Below the pieces are notes generated by a model. It worked only from the letters and a program-made list of their open reading frames with translations. It did no database searches and was not told where the DNA came from. Both the position numbers and the translations under genes were made by a program. This document shows positions 5,867 through 13,118 of a stretch of 13,118 bases of DNA, piece after piece. This DNA is from Rhodospirillales bacterium (GTDB taxonomy: Bacteria > Pseudomonadota > Alphaproteobacteria > Acetobacterales > Acetobacteraceae), in contig JAGWZS010000023.1 in assembly GCA_018971905.1 (NCBI GenBank), forward strand, positions 1 through 13,118, written 5' to 3'. Each line of letters opens with the position of its first letter. Positions within the stretch are counted from its first letter, which is position 1.

Positions 5867-6311
5867 TCCGGTCTGGCCCCATCAGCACGATTCCAAAAAT
5901 AGCCCCCAGCACGCTTATGGTGATGACCATGAGCCGGATTTTATAGGCCGCGGCGCGGGCCTGCGCCAGTGTTTCCCGCCGCATGTTGGCGACGCCCGCG
6001 GCTACGCGGGCGGGCAGCGGGGCGGTGCCGGTGGTGACAATGGCGGCGGTATCGGCATCTACCTTGCCAGGCAATGCGGCGATGGCAGCCTGTTGCGCGG
6101 CCGGGGTTGGGGCAGCCAGCACGGCGTCAAGTGCTGCCTGCTGGTGCATGGCATCCACCAGCGGTGCGGGGATTGAGAAGCTGGCGAACGTGCCGATGAG
6201 TGCTGGCAACAGGAAGCAGCACAGCATGAAGCCGATGCGCGAGGGGGAAACCGTGCGGGCCATAGTTTTTGCATCGGGGCAAAAGGGCAAAGAGTCAAAT
6301 GGCACGCCCAT
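5859..6311 (-). CDS. Small membrane protein of unknown function, two predicted transmembrane segments
   Basis: This is a protein of up to 150 residues that I do not recognise. From the second ATG (6263) it would be 134 residues starting MARTVSPSRIGF, which puts a hydrophobic helix (IGFMLCCFLLPALIGTFASF) at the N-terminus. A second helix, LMVITISVLGAIFGIVLMG, lies at the C-terminus. Between them is an Ala-rich stretch of about 90 residues, probably periplasmic if both ends face the cytoplasm. Neither start has a clear Shine-Dalgarno sequence; the first 16 residues of the longer form look non-conserved in character, so 6263 is plausible. The gene starts 11 bases after the glnD stop and overlaps puuB by 8 bases. 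It is therefore almost certainly expressed with them, perhaps as a membrane partner of the oxidase, but that is inference only. Confidence 0.65.
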   Translation of the reverse strand: MGVPFDSLPFCPDAKTMARTVSPSRIGFMLCCFLLPALIGTFASFSIPAPLVDAMHQQAALDAVLAAPTPAAQQAAIAALPGKVDADTAAIVTTGTAPLPARVAAGVANMRRETLAQARAAAYKIRLMVITISVLGAIFGIVLMGPDRNG

Positions 6312-6322
6312 GGCTCGGCTGC

Positions 6323-9118
6323 CTATGCGGCGGCGGGCTGTTGGGGCGGCTTTTGCGCCGGGGAGGGCGGGTCGTCGATGGTTGGGGTTAGCGCGGCCAG
6401 CAGCGCTTGGCGGAGCTGGGCAAGCTTGCGTTCGTTCTCGATCTTCATGCCGAATACGTCTTTTACATAAAACACATCCACGGCGCGCACGCCGTAGGTG
6501 GTTACATGCGCGGAGGCGATGTGCAGCCCTTCATCGGAGATCGCGGCGGTTACATCGTGCAGCAGGCCGGGGCGGTCGCGCCCGTTCACCTCAATGACGG
6601 TGTGGCGGTTGGAGGCGCGGTTATCCACCACCACCCGCGGTGGCACATGAATGGCGCGCATCCGCCCTGGCACCAGGCTCTTGGTGGCCTTGCGGATTTC
6701 CGCTGCCAGCTTGATGCGCCCAGTGAGAGTATGTTCGATGGCGGTGGAAAGCCGGGCCAGGCGGTGCGGGGATTCGAACGGGCCGCCATTGGCGTCTTGA
6801 ATCCAGAACGTATCCAGCGCCATGCCATCCGTGAGAGTGTGGATGCGCGCATCCACGATCGAGGCACCGGCTATGGCCAGCGCGCCCGCGATGTGGCTGA
6901 ACAGCCCGGCGTGGTCGGCGGTGTAGACCACAACTTCCGTTACCGCGCGGGCGGGCAGGGGCTCGCTTTGAATGGTGAGCGGCGCGCCGCGCGCTTTGGC
7001 ATCGCGGATCATGCGGCCGTGGCGCTCGATGCTCTCCGGGTCGAACCCCAGCCAATAGCTGGGATAGCCCAGCGAGAAGAAATCCTCCCGCGCTTCGTCC
7101 GGCCAGTCTTGCAGCAGGGAGGTCACGACTTCCTTGACCTTTGAAATGCGGGTATCGCGCTCGGTGGTGGAAAGTCCGCCTTCCAGAACTTCGGCCACGC
7201 GGGCGTAAAGTTCGCGCAGCAGCGTCGCCTTCCAGCCGTTCCAGACCTTCGGAGAGACGGCGCGAATATCCGAAATCGTGAGGATATGCAGCAGGCGCAG
7301 CCGCTCGGGGCTTTGGATGGTGTCGGCCAGGTCCAGAATGGTTTTCGGGTCGTCGATATCGCGGGAGAAAGCAGTTTGGCTGAGCAGCAAATGATGCAGC
7401 ACCAGCCAGGAGACCATTTCGGTTTCCTCCTGGTCCAACCCCAGGGCCGGGCAGATGGTCAGCGCCAGATCCGCGCCCAGCACGGAGTGGTCGCCGCCGC
7501 GGCCCTTGGCGATGTCGTGCAGCAGCACCGCGACATAAAGCGCGCGGCGGGACTGGATCTGCCCCACCAGTTCAGAGGACACCGGCGCGACATCTTTCAG
7601 CTTGCCGGTTTCCAGGCTGTTGAGGTTGCGAATGGCCTGCACGGTGTGAACATCCACCGTGTAGACGTGGTAGGTGTCGAACTGCATCTGCCCGACGATG
7701 CGCCGCCAGTCCGGCAGGAAGCGGCCAAGAATGCCGCATTCGTTCAGAATGCCCAGCCATTCGGCTGAATCGCAGCCGGGCTCGGGCGTTGGACCGGTGC
7801 CGCCGCACAGCAGGTTGAGGAACAGCGAAGCGGCCTTTTTATCGCCACGCAGATCAGCACCGAGCGGCGCGCAGCGGATGAGGGTGCGCCTGGCCAGAGG
7901 GTGCAGGGCAAGCCCGCGGTCTCGTGCCTCGATGAGAATGCGGAAGATGGAGGTTGGGTCCGTGGCGGGGTCGTGGCCGGGCGCGAATAATATCTGCCCA
8001 TCCGCCAGCACGAATCCGGCGGCGATGAGAGAGGCATCCGTGGTGGGGGCGATGGCGGGCGGGCCGAGTGCGGCGCGGACAAGGGCGGGTTCCAGCACGC
8101 CGGTGACACGCGCCACCTCCCGCACCACCAGGAAATAATGGCGCATGAAGCGCTCCACCCCGTCCTGGCGGCCATGGCGGGTATAGCCCATGCGCGCCCC
8201 CACCACGGGCTGGAAGTCGAAGGTCAGACGTTCCTCGGCCCGGCCGGCGACGTAATGCAGGTGGAAACGCACGGTCCAGAGATATTCCCAGGCGCGCTTG
8301 CAGGCGCGGGCCTCGGTCTCGGTGAGGATACCGCCGCCGGGGCTGTCCTTGCCTACCAGCTCTGTCATGGCGAAGGTGTTGAACACGTAGCGGGAGAGCC
8401 AATAGAGCGTTTGCAGATCGCGCAGGCCGCCCTTGCCCTCCTTCACATTCGGCTCGACCATGAAGGGCGTGTCGCCAAACCGCTTGTGGCGGGTGGCGCG
8501 TTCGGCCTGTTTCTCATGGATATATTCGCCGGGGCCTTCGGCGGCACAGTCGGCGCGGAAGGCGGTCTGGAAATCGGCGAAAAGCGAGCGGTCTCCGGCC
8601 AGGCAACGCGCATCCAGCATCGAGGTGCGGATGGTTACATCCTCTTTCGCCTCGCGCAGGCATTCTTCCACGTTGCGCACGGCATGGCCGACCTTCAGCC
8701 CGAGGTCCCATAGGAAATACAGGATAAACTCGACCGCCTTGTTCAACGCGGCTGATGGCGTGGGGCCGGTGAGGAACAGCAGGTCGATGTCTGAAAACGG
8801 TGCCAGGGTGGCGCGGCCATAGCCGCCGGTGGCCGCCATGGCCAATTTGTCTTGCGGGGAAAGCGGAATGAGCCGCAGCGTATAGCTGAGCATGGCGCCA
8901 ACCAGTTCATCCATCAACCAGGCATGAAGCCGCGCGGCCTGGAGGCCGTTCAATCCATCGGTTTCGAAGCAGGTTTGCACATGCACCTGCACCCGCCCGA
9001 GCTGGCGGCGGAAGGCGATGAGCGCCTCGTCACGCGCGGGCGGGCTTCCCGTGTCCAGGAACTCGGCGAGGGCGGCGGAGATATCAGGCAGTTTCCTGGC
9101 TTCAGGCATAGCGGGCAC
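6323..9118 (-). CDS. glnD: GlnD, bifunctional [protein-PII] uridylyltransferase/uridylyl-removing enzyme
   Basis: This 931-residue protein is of typical alphaproteobacterial length. GlnD adds UMP to PII signalling proteins when glutamine is low and removes it when glutamine is high, setting ammonia assimilation. The nucleotidyltransferase motif GGYGRATLAPFSDIDLL (98-114) holds the paired aspartates. NVKEGKGGLRDLQ (224-236) is the conserved GlnD block. The HD phosphohydrolase domain shows H491, LLHDIAKGRGGDHS (532-545) and HH575-576. Two ACT domains close the protein, VVYTADHAGLFSHIAGAL near 740 and EVNGRDRPGLLHDVTAAI near 850, for glutamine sensing. All key residues appear present. The longest start is GTG at 9118; an ATG three codons in (9109) is equally possible, and neither has a clear ribosome site. 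It lies 42 bases after mutS, an order common in alphaproteobacteria. Confidence 0.97.
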   Translation of the reverse strand: MPAMPEARKLPDISAALAEFLDTGSPPARDEALIAFRRQLGRVQVHVQTCFETDGLNGLQAARLHAWLMDELVGAMLSYTLRLIPLSPQDKLAMAATGGYGRATLAPFSDIDLLFLTGPTPSAALNKAVEFILYFLWDLGLKVGHAVRNVEECLREAKEDVTIRTSMLDARCLAGDRSLFADFQTAFRADCAAEGPGEYIHEKQAERATRHKRFGDTPFMVEPNVKEGKGGLRDLQTLYWLSRYVFNTFAMTELVGKDSPGGGILTETEARACKRAWEYLWTVRFHLHYVAGRAEERLTFDFQPVVGARMGYTRHGRQDGVERFMRHYFLVVREVARVTGVLEPALVRAALGPPAIAPTTDASLIAAGFVLADGQILFAPGHDPATDPTSIFRILIEARDRGLALHPLARRTLIRCAPLGADLRGDKKAASLFLNLLCGGTGPTPEPGCDSAEWLGILNECGILGRFLPDWRRIVGQMQFDTYHVYTVDVHTVQAIRNLNSLETGKLKDVAPVSSELVGQIQSRRALYVAVLLHDIAKGRGGDHSVLGADLALTICPALGLDQEETEMVSWLVLHHLLLSQTAFSRDIDDPKTILDLADTIQSPERLRLLHILTISDIRAVSPKVWNGWKATLLRELYARVAEVLEGGLSTTERDTRISKVKEVVTSLLQDWPDEAREDFFSLGYPSYWLGFDPESIERHGRMIRDAKARGAPLTIQSEPLPARAVTEVVVYTADHAGLFSHIAGALAIAGASIVDARIHTLTDGMALDTFWIQDANGGPFESPHRLARLSTAIEHTLTGRIKLAAEIRKATKSLVPGRMRAIHVPPRVVVDNRASNRHTVIEVNGRDRPGLLHDVTAAISDEGLHIASAHVTTYGVRAVDVFYVKDVFGMKIENERKLAQLRQALLAALTPTIDDPPSPAQKPPQQPAAA

Positions 9119-9160
9119 GCTAAATCAAACAGGGGGTGGTTGGAAATGAAGACAAAGGGC

Positions 9161-11785
9161 TCAGTCCGTATTTTCCGTGGAGCCGCTGCGGATTTGCCGC
9201 ACCTGCTCACGAAGCCGGTAGAGTTGGGCCAGCGCCTCACGCGGGGAGGTTGTGTCTGGCTCCAGTGCCAGCAAGGTGTCCAGAAACGCCTCGGTTTGCG
9301 GTGCGGGTGGCTGAACGGCCGCGAACAAGGGCAGGGGTGCTGCGGTATTTTGCTGGCGTTCAGCCGTTTTCAGCAGGGCTTCCGCCCGGCGCAGCACGGT
9401 ATCCGGCACACCGGCCAGCCGCGCGACATGCACACCCCAGCTTTTTTCCGCGGCACCTTCCACAACTTCGTGCATGAACACCACTTCGCCCCGGAACTCC
9501 TTCACCCGCATCGTATGGGCCTTGAGGCGCGGCAGGGCCTCCGTCAGCTGCACTAGCTCATGGAAATGTGTGGCAAATATGGCGCGGCAGCGGTTCTGGT
9601 TATGCAGGCTCTCCAGCACCGCCTGGGCGATGGCCAGGCCATCGCGCGTACCGGTGCCGCGGCCGATCTCGTCCACGATCACGAAGCTTTTTGGCCCAGC
9701 CTGGTGCAAAATCGCGGCGGTCTCGGTCATTTCCACCATGAAAGTGGAGCGGCCAGAGGCGAGATCATCCGCCGCGCCCACGCGGGAGAACAGCCGGTCC
9801 ACCAGCCCGAGGCGCATCTCTTCCGCCGGTACCGGCAGACCCGCCTGGGCCAGCACCACCAGCAGCGCGTTCTGGCGCAGAAAGGTGGATTTGCCCGCCA
9901 TGTTAGGGCCGGTGAGCAGCATGAGGCGCTGGGCAGGGGAGAGGTCGCACCCGTTGGGGATGAAGCCGGTGCCGGGCGGCAGCGCCTCTTCCACAACCGG
10001 GTGGCGACCGGCGGTAATGGAAAATGCCTCATCATCCGAAAGGTTCGGACAGCAACAACGCCCGGCGAGGGTAAGTTGGGCCGCACTCTGCAGCACATCG
10101 GCCAGCGCCAGAGCCTCTGCGCAGGCGGCCAGCGGCTCGGCCACCTCCAGCACCTGTTTTACCAGCCAGGAGAACACCAACCGCTCCCGCGCGGCGGCGC
10201 GGGCGGCGGCTTCGGTGATGCGCCGGTCGAGGTCCGAAAGCTCCGGGTGGGTGAAGCGCGCGCCGTTGGCCATGCCTTGGCGCAAGTGCAGTTCAGGATA
10301 GGCGCGCAAGGATTCCACCGCCCCGGCGGGAGCCTCCAGCACATAGCCAAGCTGGGCATGATGGCGGATTTTCAAGGAGGCCACGCCGTAGCGCTGCGCC
10401 AGTTCGGTCTGGAATTGCGCGATGATGCGGCGGGTGTCGTCTCGCAGGGCGCGTTCGGCGTCCAGCTCGCCATCGAAACCAGGGGCAATGGCGCCGCCTT
10501 CGTCCAGTCGCAGGGGCGCGGGTTCAGCCAGGGCGGATTGCAGTGTGGCCAGCAGGGCAGGGGCGGGAACCAGGGCTGCTGCCGCTGCCTCAAGCAGTTT
10601 GGCGCCTTTTGGCAGCAGGGGGGCCAGTGCCGCACCGGCTTGCAGCCCGCCGCGCAGGGCGGCGAGGTCCCGCGGGCTGGCGCGGCCCAGCGCGATGCGG
10701 CCCAGAGCGCGGGCCATGTCCGGTGTGCCGCGCAGGGCGGAGCGCACGGCCTCCACCTGGCCGGAATCGCGCAAGGCGAGCCAAGCCTGCTGGCGGGCGA
10801 GCAGGGGTTCCAGCCTGCACAGCGGGGCGGTGATCCAGCCTGCCAGCAGCCGCGCCCCGGCGGGCGAGACGGTACGCTTCACCGCGGCCAAGAGGCTGCC
10901 GCTTTCCGTGCCGCCCCGGGCGCTGGCGAGTTCCAGGCTCTGGCGGGTGGCAGCGTCCATTGCAAGTTGACCGGCCAGCCCGGCGCTGGCGGGGCGTGAA
11001 AGGCGGGGCTGGCTGCCCATCTGCGTCGCCTCAATATAGGCGAGCACGAAGGACGCGGCGAGTGCTTCAGCCCCCGAAAAATCCCCGAATGCATCCAGGC
11101 TGGCGGCGCCGAATTTCTGCGCCAGCTCTCGCCGTGCGGCCTCGGCGTTGACGGGCAGGGCCAGCGCCACGCGCTTGGTTTCCACCCGCCTTGCGGCATG
11201 GGCGCCGAGAGGAATTTCATCGGAGGCCAAAATCTCAGCCGGGTCCAGCCGTCCGAGAATGGCGGCGAGGCCATCAGCACTCGTCTGCTCGGTCTCGAAC
11301 TGCCCGGTGGAGATATCCGCCCAGGCCAGGCCGAACCGGCCCTCATGCGCCACGATGGCGGCACAGAAATTCGCCCGCCCGGCTTCCAGCAACGCTTCCT
11401 CGGTAAGGGTGCCGGGGGTGACGAGCCGCACCACGCCGCGCTTTAACGGCCCCTTGGCGCCGCGTGCCTTGGCCTCGGCCGGGTCTTCCAACTGCTCGAC
11501 AATGGCGACCCGGAAGCCGCGCCGGATGAGCCGGGCCAGATACATCTCCGCCTGAGAGACAGGCACGCCGCACATGGGCACAGGCTGGCCCTGGTGCTGG
11601 CCGCGCGCGGTGAGGGCGATGTCCAGCGCCGCGCTGGCGGCCTGGGCGTCTGCGAAGAACAGCTCGTAGAAATCGCCCATGCGGAAGAACAGCAGCGCAT
11701 CTTCATGCGCCGCCTTGATGGCAAACCATTGCGCCATCGCCGGCGACGCACCCAAAGCTTCCTTCATGAACGCGCATTTAGCCAT
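9161..11785 (-). CDS. mutS: MutS, DNA mismatch repair protein
   Basis: MutS binds mispaired bases and starts methyl-independent mismatch repair with MutL. Starting at the ATG at 11785 (MAKCAFMKEALGASPAMAQW) gives 874 residues, normal for the family. The open frame continues upstream to 11968, but that part overlaps the EAL gene and looks nothing like MutS. Visible parts: the mismatch-contact Phe-x-Glu in FRMGDFYELFF (F39, E41); the connector and core domains; LTGPNMAGKSTFLRQ, the Walker A motif (about 623-637); VIVDEIGRGTGTRDG, Walker B and signature region (about 700-714); and ATHFHEL with its switch histidine (about 737-743). An ATG at 11767 is an alternative start. The gene begins 28 bases after the c-di-GMP gene's stop and is followed by glnD. 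All catalytic residues are intact, so nothing suggests a mutator allele. Confidence 0.97.
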   Translation of the reverse strand: MAKCAFMKEALGASPAMAQWFAIKAAHEDALLFFRMGDFYELFFADAQAASAALDIALTARGQHQGQPVPMCGVPVSQAEMYLARLIRRGFRVAIVEQLEDPAEAKARGAKGPLKRGVVRLVTPGTLTEEALLEAGRANFCAAIVAHEGRFGLAWADISTGQFETEQTSADGLAAILGRLDPAEILASDEIPLGAHAARRVETKRVALALPVNAEAARRELAQKFGAASLDAFGDFSGAEALAASFVLAYIEATQMGSQPRLSRPASAGLAGQLAMDAATRQSLELASARGGTESGSLLAAVKRTVSPAGARLLAGWITAPLCRLEPLLARQQAWLALRDSGQVEAVRSALRGTPDMARALGRIALGRASPRDLAALRGGLQAGAALAPLLPKGAKLLEAAAAALVPAPALLATLQSALAEPAPLRLDEGGAIAPGFDGELDAERALRDDTRRIIAQFQTELAQRYGVASLKIRHHAQLGYVLEAPAGAVESLRAYPELHLRQGMANGARFTHPELSDLDRRITEAAARAAARERLVFSWLVKQVLEVAEPLAACAEALALADVLQSAAQLTLAGRCCCPNLSDDEAFSITAGRHPVVEEALPPGTGFIPNGCDLSPAQRLMLLTGPNMAGKSTFLRQNALLVVLAQAGLPVPAEEMRLGLVDRLFSRVGAADDLASGRSTFMVEMTETAAILHQAGPKSFVIVDEIGRGTGTRDGLAIAQAVLESLHNQNRCRAIFATHFHELVQLTEALPRLKAHTMRVKEFRGEVVFMHEVVEGAAEKSWGVHVARLAGVPDTVLRRAEALLKTAERQQNTAAPLPLFAAVQPPAPQTEAFLDTLLALEPDTTSPREALAQLYRLREQVRQIRSGSTENTD

Positions 11786-11813
11786 TGCCGGCGCGGAAGG
11801 CCAAGAGGCGAGG

Positions 11814-13118
11814 TTAGAACGACGGAATGCCGGGCACGGTGGCATCATGCTGGATGGCGGCCAGCCGCGCGAACTCTTTGCTGTCCAGCGGCTGATGGAA
11901 CAAAAACCCCTGCGCTTGCGAGCAACCGTAGGAACGCAAAATATCGGCCTGCCGGTGTGTTTCCACACCTTCGGCCGTTACCAGCAGGCTCATCCGTTCC
12001 GCGAGGCCGATAATGGCAAGAACAATGGAACTGTCGGTCTTTTCGTGACCAAGATCGCGGATGAAGGAGCTGTCGATCTTCACTTTGCCGAAGGGGAAGC
12101 GGCGCAGATAAGACAGCGAGGAATAGCCGGTGCCGAAATCATCCAGCGCGATGCGCACGCCCTGCTGGTGGAGCCGGCGCAACGCACTTTCGGTTGCCTC
12201 ACCAAACTCCAGCATGGTGCTTTCCACCACTTCCAGCTCTAGCCGGGCGGGCTGCAGCCCCGTGGTGGTGAGAATCTGTGTGATATGCCCCACGATTTGC
12301 TGATTGCGGATGAGCAGCGGTGAGACATTCACGGCGATGGTGAGTTCGCCTGGCCAGGTGGCGGCCTCGGCGCAGGCGCGGTGCAGGACAAAATCGCTGA
12401 TGTCCTCGATCAGCCCGCTTTCCTCGGCCAACGGAATGAATTGCGCGGGTGGCACGTTGCCAAATTCCGGATGCCGCCAGCGTACCAGCGCTTCAGCCCC
12501 GGCGATGCGGTTGGTTCTGAGATCTATGATGGGCTGGAACATGACGCTTAGCTCGCCGCGTGCCAGCGCCTGGCGCAATGCCGATTGCAAGGCGCGGCGG
12601 GCCTGCATTGCCTCGTCCATTTCCACGTCGAACACCCGTACGATGCCACGCCCATCGCTTTTTGCGCGATAGAGCGCCATGTCGGCGTTTTGCATGAGTT
12701 GGGCTGGGGTGCTGCCATCCTGGGGCGCCATGGTGATGCCAATGGATACGCCAATATGCAGCAACTGCCCGTCAAACTGGAAGGGGCGCATGATCCGCTC
12801 CACGATGCGCCCGGCGATGGCCTCCGCCTCGGATTTTTCGGCGGTGATGACAATGATGGCGAATTCATCGCCACCCAGGCGCGCCGCCACGTCGAACTCG
12901 CGGATGCAGCCCTTCAGGCGCTCAGCCACGGCCACCAGCACCGCATCGCCGGTGGCGTGGCCCAGCGTGTCGTTGATGATCTTGAAATTATCTAGGTCGA
13001 GGCAAAGCAGGGCAAAGCCGGCGATATTCGCGGTGTCGCAGCATTGGTGCAGCACTTCGGAGAAGAGCATCCGGTTGGCGAGCTTGGTCAGGCTGTCGTG
13101 CCGCGCCAGGAAGGAGAT
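11814..13118 (-). CDS. GGDEF-EAL cyclic-di-GMP turnover protein (5' end outside window)
   Basis: The frame is open to the window edge and starts within a GGDEF domain: ARHDSLTKLANRMLF, read from about 13103, is the normal opening, so the sensory N-terminus lies outside the window. The diguanylate cyclase site is RLGGDEFAI (intact GGDEF). An inhibitory-site RxxD (REFD) sits five residues before it, and DNADMALYRAKSDGRG-like sequence follows. The EAL phosphodiesterase domain shows AEALVRWRHPEFG (EAL), NVSPLLI, LELEVVEST, the DDFGTGYSSLSYL loop, KVKIDSSFI, TAEGVET and QAQGFLFHQPL, so all metal-binding and catalytic residues seem kept. Both making and breaking of c-di-GMP are therefore possible on sequence. 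It ends 28 bases before mutS and may be co-transcribed with it. Confidence 0.93.
   Translation of the reverse strand: MSFLARHDSLTKLANRMLFSEVLHQCCDTANIAGFALLCLDLDNFKIINDTLGHATGDAVLVAVAERLKGCIREFDVAARLGGDEFAIIVITAEKSEAEAIAGRIVERIMRPFQFDGQLLHIGVSIGITMAPQDGSTPAQLMQNADMALYRAKSDGRGIVRVFDVEMDEAMQARRALQSALRQALARGELSVMFQPIIDLRTNRIAGAEALVRWRHPEFGNVPPAQFIPLAEESGLIEDISDFVLHRACAEAATWPGELTIAVNVSPLLIRNQQIVGHITQILTTTGLQPARLELEVVESTMLEFGEATESALRRLHQQGVRIALDDFGTGYSSLSYLRRFPFGKVKIDSSFIRDLGHEKTDSSIVLAIIGLAERMSLLVTAEGVETHRQADILRSYGCSQAQGFLFHQPLDSKEFARLAAIQHDATVPGIPSF

Noticed and set aside
9560..10999. 479-codon plus-strand open frame antisense to mutS
   Set aside because: It mirrors mutS codons in GC-rich DNA, is rich in Gly/Gln/Arg with no recognisable domain, and mutS on the other strand is unambiguous.
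11786..11968. 61-residue N-terminal extension of MutS
   Set aside because: The open frame continues upstream, but this part overlaps the well-conserved end of the EAL gene and does not resemble MutS. The family start aligns at the ATG at 11785.
1..13118. CRISPR array, tRNA/rRNA genes, toxin-antitoxin or phage-defence genes
   Set aside because: No spaced direct repeats, tRNA-like cloverleafs or recognisable defence proteins were found on either strand.

Overview
The window is GC-rich bacterial DNA. The paired mutS-glnD genes, the QueE/QueD types and the proteobacterial c-di-GMP enzyme point to an alphaproteobacterium. Acetobacteraceae or a relative is my best guess, but this is inferred from gene content and has not been tested by a search. 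Every host gene lies on the minus strand. Only the IS630 element and the 5' scrap of an IS5-type element read on the plus strand.

Right to left, which is the direction of host transcription: (1) 13118-11814 is the 3' part of a GGDEF-EAL cyclic-di-GMP gene with both catalytic motifs intact. (2) 11785-9161 is mutS. (3) 9118-6323 is glnD, the uridylyltransferase and nitrogen sensor. (4) 6311-5859 is a small protein with two membrane segments. (5) 5866-4589 is a PuuB-like FAD amine oxidase that overlaps the small gene by 8 bp. Gaps of 11-42 bp or overlaps suggest that mutS to puuB is one transcription unit, possibly entered from the c-di-GMP gene.

From 4588 down to about 2651 lies an insertion-sequence graveyard. 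It holds an IS5-family C-terminal remnant (4554-4379) with a frameshift, butted against an IS256/Mutator-family remnant (about 4366-4154). Next come a possible IS terminus at 4040, an unassigned 89-bp piece, and a nearly complete IS630-family element (about 2774-3950). The IS630 transposase is split by a -1 frame change at an A7 run. The element sits inside the 5' end of a different IS5-type transposase gene (2729-2773). Just beyond this block is a long, strong minus-strand terminator (2650-2589). It probably once closed the mutS-glnD-puuB unit and was pushed about 1.9 kb away by the insertions.

Left of the terminator is a tight two-gene operon: an SGNH-hydrolase-like protein (2520-1819) overlapping a GSCFA-domain protein (1822-755) by 4 bp. 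Both have esterase-type folds and unknown substrates. Last, 685-1 begins a queuosine operon: queE, with a promoter so close to its start codon that the mRNA may be nearly leaderless, then queD, which overlaps queE by one base and is cut by the window edge.

I found no CRISPR array, tRNA, rRNA, prophage or convincing new defence system. The least-described parts are the SGNH/GSCFA pair and the small membrane protein ahead of puuB.
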